A stretch of DNA of 64,000 nucleotides, from positions 3,038,001 to 3,102,000 of the forward strand of contig JBAIAC010000007.1 in assembly GCA_037349315.1 (NCBI GenBank), read 5' to 3'. Below are positions 51,777 through 63,740 of this stretch, in pieces. The stretch is from Chelydra serpentina. Lineage: Eukaryota > Chordata > Testudines > Chelydridae. The notes below the pieces were generated by a model. The model did no database searches. It worked only from the letters and a program-made list of their open reading frames with translations, and had not been told where the DNA came from. Position 1 is the first letter of the stretch. Each line of letters begins with the position of its first letter. A program made the translations under genes and the position numbers.

Positions 51777-54094
51777 CTTCCCATGTCCCTTGGGTGCATG
51801 CCTCCAAAGGGGAAGCAGAGAGGAGATGAAGTCATGGCAGATAGGGCCAGCGACAAGGATGGAGAAGCCTGCACCATCCGAAAGGAAGAAGCCCCTGCGT
51901 TATCTCTGCACCAGAGAGAGCAGGGAAAGATACACACATGCTCCACATGGGCTGTAAAACTCCATGCTTGAGGGCATAAGCAGCCAGCCACTAACTGACA
52001 GGAGTTATGAAGAAACTTCACCTGTGGACAGTCGATCCACAACTTGCCCTGTATGGGGATTCTAGCACCTTCTTCTGTAACATCTGATACTGGCCAATGT
52101 TGGAGACCGGACACTGCACTAGATGGAGCTCTGATCTGATAGGGTCACTTCTATGCTCCTAAAACAACCCTGGCAAGGACGGACAAACCATTCCATTTGA
52201 AATCTGCACTTACACAGAGTCCGCTCTGTCCCCCTGGAGCGGAGGGGCCACTCATCGGAACTTGAGTCTACTGGCGATGAGCTAACAGGCAGTAGAGACT
52301 CCTGGTTTTAAATGCAGGAGTGCTGGGTTGAATCCCGCTGCTGCTGACTATTCAGGAGCACCGTGTTACACATCCACAGCTGCCATTAGCAATGCTTTGA
52401 ATATACAGAAATACACTCGGCTCTCAAGTTCTATTTTGAATTTAAAGTGACAGGCTCCGGCTCCCAGGAACAGAACGAGGACACAAGACCCAGCCACTTT
52501 AAACACTCCTGCCTGTGGTTAAATAATGTTATTTTTTCTTTGGGAGAACTTAGTAACATCAGAAAAGTTGGATGGCCCTGCACTGGCTGAGGTATTCAAG
52601 TGGCATTTTGTATCTCTTGGCATTGTGTGACTTTCCAAGACATCATTTTTACACTTCACAAATCATATTTTATAGGCTGTCTCCTATCATAACCCGAAGG
52701 CAAGACAAACACAAAATTACAAGTTGCAAGTAAGTAGCCAGGTAAGCTGCACCCGAGGTCCCCAATGAACAGCGATGTTTAGTGTATAAGCCATAAAGCA
52801 TTTATGGAGTTATGACAGTAATATGTTTAACAGGGCCTGATCCAACTACCTTTGAAGTCACCAGGAGTCTTTCCATTGACATCAGAGGGATCTGGATCTG
52901 CCTTAGAGTGAGTTATACACATGAGAACAATATTTTGCTTTAACATCTTAACTTTCTGCCATTGATGCATGAAAACAGCCCGTCACTTGACCATACATCC
53001 TCCATGTAATGACACTCAGTGTGTTTGTATTATTTAAAAATGAGGCTTGGTAATAGCCCCAGTCATTTAGGAAAGGTAATATTTTCTTAAGTACGCCTGC
53101 TAGCGAAAATTAGCAAAATCTTCCTTGAGCTGTAACTAAAACATAAGTGCCCAGCTGCTGTAGAGGAGTACAAGGTCTTCCAATGTAAACTCCACTAATA
53201 TCATCACCATCAGAAGGTCATAAAACTGATTGATTATAAATACAGTTCTCATTTGTTTAGAGCTTACATTTTTGGGTCCTGGGTAATTAGCACATTAGCA
53301 ATCTCTCAAAGTGAGTGCTTACAGGTGCTGCTCAAAGATAGCCCAAGTCGAAAAACTGCACAAGAAGAAAATAGCAATGGCTTTAGTTAAACAACCTCTG
53401 GATGGGTATATAAACATTTTTGGAAAAATGTCGGCCGTGTAAGTGTTTTGCTACTTGATCACACCTACCCAGCAGTCATGGATGGAAAAGGGCATTCAAA
53501 TGGCTTGTTAATTTCCTTTAATGTAAGGTAGCACCAGAAAAATGTAAGACATGTCAGAAATGTGAGGGAGATGTCCTCTTTGTGAAGCCTGCAGCTGCTC
53601 AAGTCTTTTAAGATTCCTTCCCCTCCACACAAGCCAACAAAGGAAGATAAAGATCACCCTGCTTGTGGTAACTGGTACTTAGTTCCTTTTAGTTACACTT
53701 AAAATAAACTCTCTTTTACTTCTGTAAAGATTTCAGCCTTCGGACACGGTACTTGTGAGAGCTGTAAGCCAGCCATCTTTCCCTCATTCGGTCTGGGTCT
53801 GAAGTTCACCACTATACAGCGTGCACAGGGCATTCACGTTTAAAGTCACATTTTATTTGTACAGCTGGACACATCAGGTTCACGCTTATTTTCTAATTCA
53901 CCAATTAAACCACTTTTGAAAGTAGTTTTTGTGTTTTACCCCCAGTGACAGCTCCATAGGGAGTGTGCATTAAAATGGTAACTCTTTAAGAACCTACAGT
54001 ATTTCGATGACAACCACACTTCTTGGGTCCAATGGACATCGCTGTACTGGAGGCAAGAGAGCTACGTGCACTTACTCCAGCAGAGGAGGCTCCC
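51777..54094. other. Mostly single-copy DNA; one weak tRNA-like sequence
   Basis: 52270-52345 has AACAGGCAGTAGAGACTCCT and a B-box-like GGGTTGAATCCCGC with a possible anticodon stem (CTCCT/AGGAG). It may be a MIR-type or tRNA-derived remnant, but the loop is too large for a tRNA. 52820-52920 is a CATTGACATCAGAGGGATC-type palindrome. No exon recognised elsewhere. Confidence 0.35.
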
Positions 54095-54470
54095 AAAAGC
54101 TAATAAGGGGACCTGATAACAGCTCTCAAATATGTTAAGGGCTGTTATGAAGAGGATGGAGATCAATCATTCTTCAGGTCCACTAATGGGAAGACAAGAA
54201 GTAATGGGCTTAATTGGCAACAAGGGAGATTTAAGTTGGATAGTAGGAAAATCTTTCTAACTGTAAGGGTAGTTAACATCTGGAATAGGCTTCCAAGGGA
54301 GGGGGTGGAATCCCCATCACTGGAGGCTTTTAAGAACAGGTTGGACAAACACCGGTCCGGGATGGTCTAGGTTTACTTCGTCCTGCCTTGGTGCAGGGGA
54401 CTGGACCAGATGACCTATCAAGGTTCCTTCGAGCCCTACACTGCTATGATTCTATGTGACTCTAAGTTAT
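54095..54470 (+). mobile_element. CR1 LINE 3' end
   Basis: Starts within the ORF2 C-terminus (AAGGGGACCTGATAACAGC; translated pieces KTRSNGLNWQQGRFKLDS and LPREGVESPSLEAFKNRL) and continues through the 3' UTR to GACCTATCAAGGTTCCTTCG and CTGCTATGATTCTATG. Strongly 5'-truncated, as is usual for CR1. This copy is less decayed than the one at 37785. Confidence 0.93.
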
Positions 54471-56449
54471 CAGAACCAAACATTTACAAATATTTGACTC
54501 CTGAGACTGTTTAAAGCCTTTTTGTCCGGTTTCCAAACCTTTTCCATCTCGTTCAAAGATTCATCAGAAAGGTCTCCTAGACTTAAAACAGGATTACTGA
54601 CAAGATTCATGGACTCTAACTCTTCAAGCAAGTTATGTGCTGGCATTTACACAGATTTTACAGATTATTTTTAATACTTTAAAAACATTTTTACTGGCAT
54701 TGCTTGTTGCAGTAATAATTTAGAAATCCCAGACCATCCATGAAACCCGAATGGCAAACAAACGTCAGATTAAGTAATTGGTAAATCTTGTTCTTCTGCA
54801 AATATCTGGTCATTGGATAAGAGAAATCACCCTAGATTTCTTTTGGGGAAATTATGTAATATTAACTGTATTATTAAGACTGTAAGCCCTTTTGGACATG
54901 AGTTGTCTCACTATGTATTTGTACAGGGTGTAGCATTCTCAGTCCAGGTAGGGGCCTCTGACCATTACTGTAATAACAATAATAAATAACCGTAATAAGA
55001 CTTATATATCACGCTTATTTAATTTTTATTTCCAAGTGTAACTGATGCTACATGATAAACCAAAGCAAGAACTCAGGCAGAGTTAACAGATACTTGCCCA
55101 ATACCAAGGAACATTGTGAATAATTCCAACAGAAGAGAAAATTCTCCCGACGAATAATGCAGATCAATTGATCCTACAGGGCCAGCTGTTGACTTTTCAT
55201 GCACTGACACTACCACACACAACAGTCCCCAACCACAGAGGCCAGGAGGGCACATTTTCAAAGTGGCACAATGCGATTTTAGCTGCTTGACTCCCAGTGA
55301 AGTCAGAGGCTTGTTTCATTTCGCTTAAAGTATTTCCCTTAAATATTTGCTTCAGCTGGCACAAACTTTTACATCCATCAAGATTAACAGCAACTAAGCC
55401 CTGAGTTTGGTTTGCTTCAAGGTTGGTTTGAGTTCAATGAGGCACAATATTTAATCCTAACGTTTATTTTAAAAGCAAAAACGATTTTTAAAAACAGTTC
55501 AAGTTCAGGATAGCGCAGTAGCAATGCCAGTGGCCAGAATGAATTTCAGGTTCCCAGGTGCTCCTATTCTTAGGAGTCATGCCTCCTCCTAGAGCTGCCT
55601 TGGGGTCAAAACTGGGACGATACACTAGATTTTCATATATCCGAAGTTGCTGTTGGGGGTAGGGAGAGGTTACTCAAGGCAATTGCACTTTTAAGCCTGT
55701 AAATGCAGTAACAGGGGAAACTCGTGTGTTTGGTTACATCTAGGAATAGGAGAATCAGGATGTAAGAAATAAAAACTTTGTCTGATCCACACAAAACCAG
55801 ACTGTATCTACAGCTGACCCCAAAACCCTTTCTGAATGTTCTGAAATGTTTAATTAGCCACCCCCTCCCCCAAATTATTTTTTTCACGTGCCTCTGCATT
55901 CTGGGGCTAGATCCTCAGACAGTGTAAAGTGGCATAACTGCACTGAAGGCAATTGAGTTATGTTGGTTTACATCAGCTGAGGATCGGGCCCCAGGCATCT
56001 AGACATTTTGCCTGAATCTGGAGAAGAGACGGTTGAATTATTTGTTGCAAATAAATTATCCAGTGAAATTTGTTGGTTTTTATTGTTCATGAATCAACCT
56101 CAATCTGGGAGAATATATTTGTTACACAAGTACACGCTGTGCAGTTTGGGTGGACAGTGGATTGTTCAGAAACTGCTAACTTCAACTATTCAGTGTTCAT
56201 GGGGCACGAACTGCCACCTGAGTTGCATGGACCTGATTCCGTTCTTGAAGGGGATGAGCAAAACCTTTTAAAATGGGGAAATAAAGTATGATGAAGTGTA
56301 AATCCTGCTGTTCCTTTATAAATATGAATATTCAAACAACGGACAACCATTCCCCGAACATTCATGCAAGTACAAATCCATTCAGGCCCACATGCAGAAA
56401 CAGCAAACGATAAGGGCATGAACAGGATTGATCTGGCCAGACATCGGGA
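54471..56449. other. No gene; old repeat pieces
   Basis: 54880-54990 is a CORE-SINE/L2-type tail (GACTGTAAGCCCTTTTGGAC, TGTATTTGTACAGGGTGTAG, AATAATAAATAAC). 55895-55995 is a palindrome (GGGGCTAGATCCTCAGACAG ... CAGCTGAGGATCGGGCCCCA). The frames at 56008-56488 lack domains. Confidence 0.45.
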
Positions 56450-56760
56450 ATCATAAATGTTAAGGCCGCAAGAAAACATTATGATCATTCAGTCTAACCT
56501 CTGGCACAACCCAGGCCATAGGATTTCATTCAGTGATTCCTGCATCTAAAGTAACTTGTGGTTGCATTAGAGCATCTCTCTTAGAAAGGCCTCCGACCTT
56601 GATTTACAGACTTCAAATCCACCACATCTCGTGGGAAGTTGTGCCAATGGTTAATTATCCTCACTGTTAAAGTTTGCACCAATTTTCCAGTTTGAATGTG
56701 TCTAGCTTCAACTTCCAGCCATGAGATCATAGTATGCCTTTATCTGTTAGACTAAAAAAC
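56450..56760 (-). mobile_element. CR1 LINE 3' fragment, minus strand
   Basis: The plus strand reads ACATTATGATCATTCAGTCT, AACCTCTGGCACAACCCAGG, TTAGAAAGGCCTCCGACCTT, GATTTACAGACTTCAAATCC, CAATGGTTAATTATCCTCAC and AGCTTCAACTTCCAGCCATG. This is the inverse of the CR1 ORF2 end and 3' UTR of an older CR1 subfamily. Confidence 0.85.
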
Positions 56761-58007
56761 ACTGTTGTATGAGATATCGTTTCCTGGTGTGGATCATGCA
56801 TTTGAATGATTTATCTGCTGCATTATGGTAAAGCTCAGCTTAGTAACTGACAGACTCAGCCAGGCTCTGAAAGGAGAGAGGATCCATTACCCAGTTACCT
56901 GCAGCCCACAGGATACCCCAGGAATACAACAGCCCCTAATAGAAGCCTTTACACAAGATGCAGATATTCTCATTTGGCTCGGGTCTTCAAATCTAATGAG
57001 CACAAAATGGCCACAGCTAAAATTGTTTTCAAGGACATTCCGAGAGCACGAGAGAAATGAACTGTCAGCTTGCAACCTTAGCCATGTCACTTAACATCTC
57101 CTCTTGAAAAAAAGCATTATTAATTATTATTGTTGTTATTATTTGGGGTTGGTGCTCCCCTGGTTAAATAGCTCTGCTATGGTTAATGCAAGATCTGTAA
57201 GGGCATATAAAAAATGCACAAGGCCACCAGAGAATGTGGGATATATCCCAGTTATACGATGGAAGAAAACAGGATAATTTGGGGGGGTTGTTTGTTTTCC
57301 AATTTTTCTTTAAATTATTGAGTCAATCCAGGGCACTAAAAGGTGAGGGACTCTAAAGTACAGTAGGCACTCACAGGTTGTGATCAAGTTACTTCTTAAC
57401 GTTCTCTTTGAATGCTCGCGATTACTGTTTTGGACTCTTTGACCAACATGGTTCACAAAGCTTTGGACAGTTCAGATAAGCGTCAGAAAAGCTGCCAAAC
57501 TTTTGGTTGTTTCTCCAAACCACATCTGAATTCTTCTGAACCTTTTGGAGTTCACCCATGGCTCAACCTGTCAGTTGTCTCTAGGGGTGCAGAATCATAT
57601 GTATTGCTTGCTTGTACATTTCTAGTGCCACTAGGCACAGCCAATGACAAAACAAAGAATTTTTTAAAATAGCTGCATTTTTACTATATTCTTAAAACTG
57701 TGTTACAGACCCTAAGACCTAAATTTACTACACTATACTGCCTCCCTGCCTACACCCATCTCTCCTGCTCAGGACAAACTCTTTGGCTTAAGTGTTTGAA
57801 TGTTAAGCCAAAGCAAACTGCTTTAAGAACATTTTGCGAAAATGTTAATGTTGTTCTTTTACAAAGTAAGGCAGATCTGAAGCCTTTGCAACTTGAATTT
57901 CAACATCGCTGTATTGCTGTCTCAGTGCATATGGCCACACAGCGACCTTGTGCCTTCTTGTGCTTCTTGCAAGCCCTGATGTTGTTGGGATCATGTTCTT
58001 ACAAGAA
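56761..58007. other. No recognised feature
   Basis: Mixed single-copy DNA with an ATT-rich simple patch at 57115-57145. The frames at 57412-58050 have no domain signature. Confidence 0.4.
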
Positions 58008-58687
58008 TAAGGGCATGTCTATAAACTTAAGTCGACCTATGTTAGGTTAGCTTACAGACAGCGCAGTAATTACTTGGTGGTTCATATCCACACTGCCCTT
58101 CTTCTGTCGGTGGTGCATGTCCTCACCAGGAGTGCTTCCACTGACTTAAGAAGAGCAGTGGGGGGGGGGGGCTCTTGGCCCCGTGAGCAGCTCCCCACTG
58201 GTAGCCTGGTTCCTGCTCCCCACCAGGAGCCCAGCTGCCCCCTCCCAGCTTCTCGGTTCCCCGTTCCCTACCAGGAACAGGGCAGCCGACCAGACTCCAG
58301 GCATGGAGCTCCCTGCCAGTTGCAGATGTGCTCCCAGATCGGAGCGGGGAGCCGGGGCAGCAGCCTGGCTGGAAGTGGAGACCAGGCAGCAGTCTGGCTG
58401 GGGAGCTGGGAGCCGGCTTTCTTGTCAATTTCATGGTTCCAGTGGCGCTGTGAAATTGACAAGAATGACAGCCAATAGATGTAAGTAAGTCAGTGTCTTC
58501 ATGGACACTGTGTGGCCCTAACTACACTGATATAAGCCCTACACCTCTCGTGGAGATGGAGTTATTATGTTTGTGCAGTAGAGCACTTACATTGGCGGGA
58601 GCAAGGCTGTAGTGTGTACACTGACACAATTAGGTCGACATAAGCTGCCTTATGCCAACCTAACAGTGTAGTGTAGACCAGGCCATA
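58008..58687. mobile_element. Large PIF/Harbinger MITE
   Basis: The element spans 58011-58684, from GGGCATGTCTATAAACTTAA to AGTGTAGTGTAGACCAGGCC. The flanks are TAA on the left and ATA on the right. Subterminal AAGTCGACCTATGTTAGGTT and AATTAGGTCGACATAAGCTG are inverted. The interior is GC-rich (GCAGTCTGGCTGGGGAGCTG) and contains an exact 15-bp hairpin, TTCTTGTCAATTTCA (58419-58433) and TGAAATTGACAAGAA (58451-58465). The overlapping 100-codon frames are compositional and non-coding. Confidence 0.85.
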
Positions 58688-59245
58688 GTTTCTATATGCC
58701 ACCAGTGTAGCTCTCACCTCATCAAGGGTCAAATGAAGGAAACAAGAATAAATATTACAAAGGAAGAAACTAAAAGTGATCTGGAATTAATTTTGCTAAA
58801 GTAAATATTGTTGTACAATCAGCTGTAGGAGTTGAGCTATTACTGCATCAGCCAAGAACAAAGATATACTCCTCCAAGTTGTGGCTCCTTTTCTGTGTTT
58901 TTTTCTGAAACAGTCATCATGTTACAGTCTTCATCACACTCTTTCTTGGAAATACGGTGTAACCTGAAGAGTTTGTGTTAGAGATGGGGCCCAAACACAA
59001 GTTCCCAGGTCCATACACTCCAGAATGTTGGGGACTGTTCTAAACTGATTCCAGATTTTGCAAAATTGCCCTTTAGATTTAAAGACAAACAAACCAAAGC
59101 TCCAAATCAAGACAAACTATGGGAATGTTCAAAATTCCCACCTGAATTTTGTAGCATGAGCATCTCTCAGTCACACAGCTGAAATTCCCAGGATAAATAC
59201 AGCTGCTCATTGGCATCTGACACTTGGGATCTACTCCTAGGGACA
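58688..59245. other. No recognised feature
   Basis: No repeat, RNA or exon recognised. Confidence 0.4.
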
Positions 59246-59449
59246 ACTTCTGATAGGGTTGCGAATCCTCCAGGACTGGCCTGGAGTCTCCCGGAATCGG
59301 CATCGATTTCCCAGTGACTATTGAAAGCAATCCAGGAGTTTTTAACAGGCTATTTTAATAAAATGACATTATGCCATGTTGCGGGGGGGGGGGTGGGGGC
59401 GGAATCTCCCGGATTAGCTTCAGTCAGAGTTGGCAATCCTAGCTTCTGG
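59246..59449. mobile_element. hAT-type MITE (TAGGGTTGCxAA termini)
   Basis: The element spans 59254-59441. Left end TAGGGTTGCGAATCC and right end GAGTTGGCAATCCTA are inverted. Flanks ACTTCTGA (59246-59253) and GCTTCTGG (59442-59449) match 6 of 8. CTCCCGGAATCGG and ATCTCCCGGATTAG blocks recur. A G-run (59380-59400) lies inside. Confidence 0.75.
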
Positions 59450-60027
59450 GCTGGTGTAATCATGCTCCTTTGTCTGTGCAGGGCAAGGACACAATATTGG
59501 ACTTATCATTGACTCACTACCAATATACTTACCATAGCAGAGAAAATTTTAGGTTCATGTCTCATGAAGCCAAAAAAGTTTGATCAAGTGCTTCCTTTAG
59601 TAATGTCTTATACATTTTAATGTCACAATTGCTGCCAAGCCCTGGGCCCCTGAGGTCTCCATTATGATGTATCACTGGTTCAGAGCATCCAAGCTATAGA
59701 TTCCCCCATTGCACAGTTAGGGATAGCTGCTCCCTCTGGCAAACTAACATTTTGCATCTGTCTGCATACACACAGCCACTACAGATCATCAGTGGGTGTC
59801 ATATATTAAAATTAGACAGGCGGGTTCCAGGAAGATGCAACACAAAGCTGCAGAGGTGAAAAACCGGATCCAGCCATTACAATTGTCAGTCATTTTCCCC
59901 CCACAATATTTTTTTAAATACAACTGGAAAAAAATTAATGGTTTCATGAGAAAAAGGAAGGAAACAATACTTCCCAGCTATACAATATCAAAAGCTCATA
60001 AGAAAATTAAACAAACATCTACTATGT

Positions 60028-60226
60028 ATTACTGTTAGGGTGACCAGATTAAAGGACCCAAAAATCGGGACACATGGGGGAAACAAAAAAAAAACCGGCC
60101 GGAGTTGTCCAAGCAAAAAAAAAAAACCCCGGAGTTCTCCGAGCAAAAAAAAACGCAGAAGCCCCGATATCAGGACGCGGGACAAAGGACGAAAAATCGG
60201 GACAGTCTGGTCACCCTAATTACTGT
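60028..60226. mobile_element. hAT-type MITE, copy C, with perfect target-site duplication
   Basis: The element spans 60036-60218. It starts TAGGGTGACCAGATTAAAGG and ends GACAGTCTGGTCACCCTA. Perfect 8-bp repeats ATTACTGT at 60028-60035 and 60219-60226. It is the inverse orientation of copies A and B, to judge by the A-rich middle (theirs is T-rich) and the GTCCCGAT/ATCGGGAC blocks. It contains CCGGAGTTGTCC and CCGGAGTTCTCC direct repeats within poly-A runs. Confidence 0.93.
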
Positions 60227-62811
60227 ACAAGTACATTGGATTTCATCCCAGGCTTTCTTGAGGACAGGCAAAGAACACTGAGCTCTGTTTATCACAGAGA
60301 CTCTCTTCACACAAGACCTTGTTTATACACTGCATGATATGTAATGTTTTATCACTTAGAGTAACACATGAAATCTGAGTAGATTGAGTTATTCACCTGC
60401 CTAGGAGGGAGAAAAGGAGATAGAAATAATGGCATTTTCAAGGATGAGAAATTCAACGTGCACATAAGTGATATACTTTCTAATCTGCCTGTAACTGGCA
60501 TTCAGGCAGCAGATCTGAAATATCAGTCTGATGTGTTTTATTCTAAATGGGTACATGTTTTATATTTTCCTATAGCTAAGCAATGGGCCATATCCTTTCT
60601 GCGGTGTCACTGCTTTACATGCCACTACGGTTGTAATCTCACCATAAACGCACCCTAATCACATGGCGGATCACCCCAACGTAAGTGTGATTCTGGCAAT
60701 ATACAGCCAACTTCAAAAAAATTATAGTCAACAACCCAAAACTTAAGCATCTGTACTTCCTAAAATTACTCAAATGCACTAGTTCTCTTTGAGGACAAAG
60801 GAATAAACCACATCTGGGGTTGTTAGATCAAGGTATTTTTCAGATAAGATCTTCCATAGGGAGGGGGAAATACTATTAGAAAACTATGGTAAAGGATAAA
60901 ACACCTCTTATTCTTCAGACACACATTTCTCAGGCATGCCTTGTCTGACACTCAGTCTCAAGCCTTCCCAAAGAGTTCTTCTCTGGTAAAAGATCATACG
61001 TCAGAAAATGCCTAGTGGAAAAGTTTTGTGTTGATGTCGTTTCAGGGGTAATCAAACTTAGATGCATAATGGAAAGACAGTTACAGCCATAATTTTTCAA
61101 TCTAGAGTGCCTGACGTTAGTCACCCACATCCCTATGAGGGCCAAGATTTTCCAAAGTGACTGCTGATTTTACAGACCCAGCCTGAGGCACCTTAAAGAT
61201 AACTTATTTTCCAAGAATAAGGGTTCAGCACTTCCTGAAAACCAGACTCTGCTAAAGCATCTCAAATTGAACACCCAAAAGGGGAGGCACCCAAAATTAC
61301 TAGTCGTGTTTGAACTTCTTGGCCTAGTTCTCTAAATATGGATGCAGGTGCGTAACTTTAGACATTCAGTACGAAAATTTTGGCCTAGACATCCCTTGAC
61401 TATGAAGTCTCCCCTTGCTAACTGGATGCATAATATACAGAGAGAAAATGTTCATCTCCCATGTTAAAAGTAGTTTCAAATATGAAAAGAAAAGCTTCAA
61501 AAATGGTTTTGTCAAGTTCAATAAAATTGGGCCTGCTATTGATGCAGACAAGATTTATTTTAGTGGTGCGTACGATGATTTCTGAAAGAAATATCCCTAT
61601 TCCTAACATCTTGTTGGCATATAAGTGACATTTTGGCAAAATACCATGGAAACATTTGGTCATATCCTCTCAATCCCTAATTTCTTCCTTACATGTTCTT
61701 TTTAATATATCACAGTTGTTACATTTGTAACATGTAATTCCCTTGAGACTAAACAACAGTGCTTGGTATGTGAAAAATGAACAATACATTTACATCAGTA
61801 AACCAAGAGGAAATTTTAAATAAACATTTAATTGAGTACAAATAGTCTGAACATTATTTTTATGAAACTTGACCATTCCGTAGGCCAGCACTAACAGCAG
61901 GATGTCCCAAATAAATGTAGCAAAAACATATGTTGTCATCCTCTTCTTCAGTTATGACATAAGAGATCAGATTCAATTCTTCTGATGCCTTATTGCAGTT
62001 AGTCAAACATTACTATATTGGAAGGCGGTTAAACTTTTTCTTAAATTATTCACCATTTCATTACAAAAGCAAACATGACCACCAAAACTCCAGAAAGCAT
62101 GTCTTGATTTATTTTGGCATTATGGGTCATCTTAAATTAGTATACAAAGAGGGCTGTACAAATTGTTGCTACATCTAGCATGGATTTTGACTTTGCAAAC
62201 ATATGGCCAGCACCAACACCCAAATAAAGCTGAGGATAGGTCTGGCATGGCTTGCACCAGGTCATAAATTTGGTATTTTCCCTGGTGGCTGCCCTCTTGT
62301 GCTCTAAAATCTAAGAGAGTGTCTTTCTTTCTTCCTTAAAGTTGTCTTAACCCTGGTTGTATTGGAACTAACACTGAATTATAAACTCTTCATGGCAGGG
62401 AATTTGTTGTGTTTGTGTTTGTTGAGTGAAGCATCTAGGACATTTCTGACGCCTGCATAAACACTAAAACTACTATTAACTTTCCCCTTTTTCATAGCCA
62501 AGATAAACAGCTTTCCTTTATGGCCGTCAATCGTGTTGAGTATTACATTACTACACATGTAATGTAGTCCTACCAATTGCAAAAGAGACTACTCATGTAA
62601 TAAGCTAGTCTTGAATGTAAGTAAAGGTGGTAGTCAGGCACTTCAGGAAAGGAAGCCGCCCATTTGCTTTTGCTCTTTTCAGTTTCTTTATATATATATA
62701 ATTTTGGATCCTATTTTCTGGGGGGGACAAGTCCACATTGTGCTATTTAGCATGCAATATTAGCGCATTCTTTGATTGCCCAGAATTTCCCTTGACGTCA
62801 ATGGGAGCCAG
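60227..62811. other. AT-rich DNA; one palindromic repeat
   Basis: 61138-61340 (AAGATTTTCCAAAGTGACTG, AACACCCAAAAGGGGAGGCA, CACCCAAAATTACTAGTCG) belongs to the palindromic family at 17266-17492. A TATATA run lies at 62680-62700. No exon or RNA gene recognised. Confidence 0.4.
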
Positions 62812-63088
62812 AAAGGTAGCATGGCCTAGTGGATAAAGCACTGGATTGGAAGACAGGTTCTATTCCCTGCTCTGCCTCTAACCTCTTGGGTGACTATGAC
62901 CCTTGTTAAATTGCTTCACCTTTCTATCTCTTTTATTCCCCTCCAACCCTTTGTCTCTCTTGTCTATTTAGACTGTAAGCTCCTCGTGACAAGGACCATC
63001 TTACTATGATTGTACGCAATGCCTAGTAGAATCGGTCCTCCATCTCCATTGGAACCTCTATGCATTACCATAACACAAATAAATAACA
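62812..63088 (+). mobile_element. CORE-SINE / MIR-like element, nearly complete
   Basis: The tRNA-like head has an A box TGGCCTAGTGG (62822-62832) and a B-box-like GGTTCTATTCC (62856-62866). It is followed by TCTAACCTCTTGGGTGACTA and a tail with GACTGTAAGCTCCTCGTGAC, TGTACGCAATGCCTAGTAGA and an AAATAAATAAC end. The order of tRNA head, core and L2-type tail is that of a CORE-SINE. It is the best-preserved copy in the window and orients the tail fragments elsewhere. Confidence 0.88.
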
Positions 63089-63297
63089 ATGGAATATTCC
63101 CCTTTGACTTCAGTGGAGGTTTTGGGTGTGCAAAGAATGCAGGATCAGCTCTATGCTCAGCAGTTTGTCATCTATAATTACTTCTCTGCACACACTTTTT
63201 CTTTTAAAGCCCTTTTTTTCTTAAACAAATCCATTTGGGTTGTAAACCTTTTCTAAAACCCACATCCTGGAGGCTTTTATATATATTACACAAAAGA

Positions 63298-63740
63298 CTA
63301 TGTTAAAAGAACACTGTTAAGGCTGCAAAGTCAAGCAGTCAAATATTGGGAAATGCCAGATTTAACATTGCCTGCCGAGACAGGGATAGAATCCAAATCC
63401 CAAGGCAGCATTTAATTGCCTTAATCATGAGACGGTCCTCTCTCTTCCTGCAGTTCCCTGCCTCATTCATTACACACTTTCCAACTTCTGCAACAAATGA
63501 GTCAGAGGCCCTACAGCCAACAGCCTTCTTCATTGCACAGCCCTCCTTCATCTGCAGAGTAGGTCCGTTCTGTGCAGTGAATGAGGGATGGATCCTGTGG
63601 GGAAAATCGTATGTGATCCTGTAATTAATGAATGTATCATAATGCATCCACAAAAGGAACAGAATTAAGGTTGCACAGGCAACCTGAATTCTGGCATTTT
63701 CTAATTTTTAAGTGCTTGACTTTGCAACCTTAATAAATAA
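63298..63740 (+). mobile_element. Element with roughly 39-bp inverted termini, flanked by TTAA
   Basis: Left arm 63321-63359 (GGCTGCAAAGTCAAGCAGTC ... GGAAATGCCAG) and right arm 63691-63729 (CTGGCATTTTCTAATTTTTA ... TTTGCAACC) are inverted. TTAA stands at 63317-63320 and 63730-63733, which would suit a piggyBac-type insertion. However, TTAAAAGAACAxTxTTA upstream of the left arm also occurs at 16857 and 63769, so the true end may lie further out. The interior matches 16855-17225 inverted. No coding potential. Confidence 0.65.

Noticed and set aside
52270..52345. Possible tRNA gene
   Set aside because: A B-box-like word is present, but the anticodon loop is too large and no acceptor stem pairs.
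62812..62885. Possible functional tRNA gene
   Set aside because: The A- and B-box-like words belong to the head of a CORE-SINE with a long non-tRNA body and tail.
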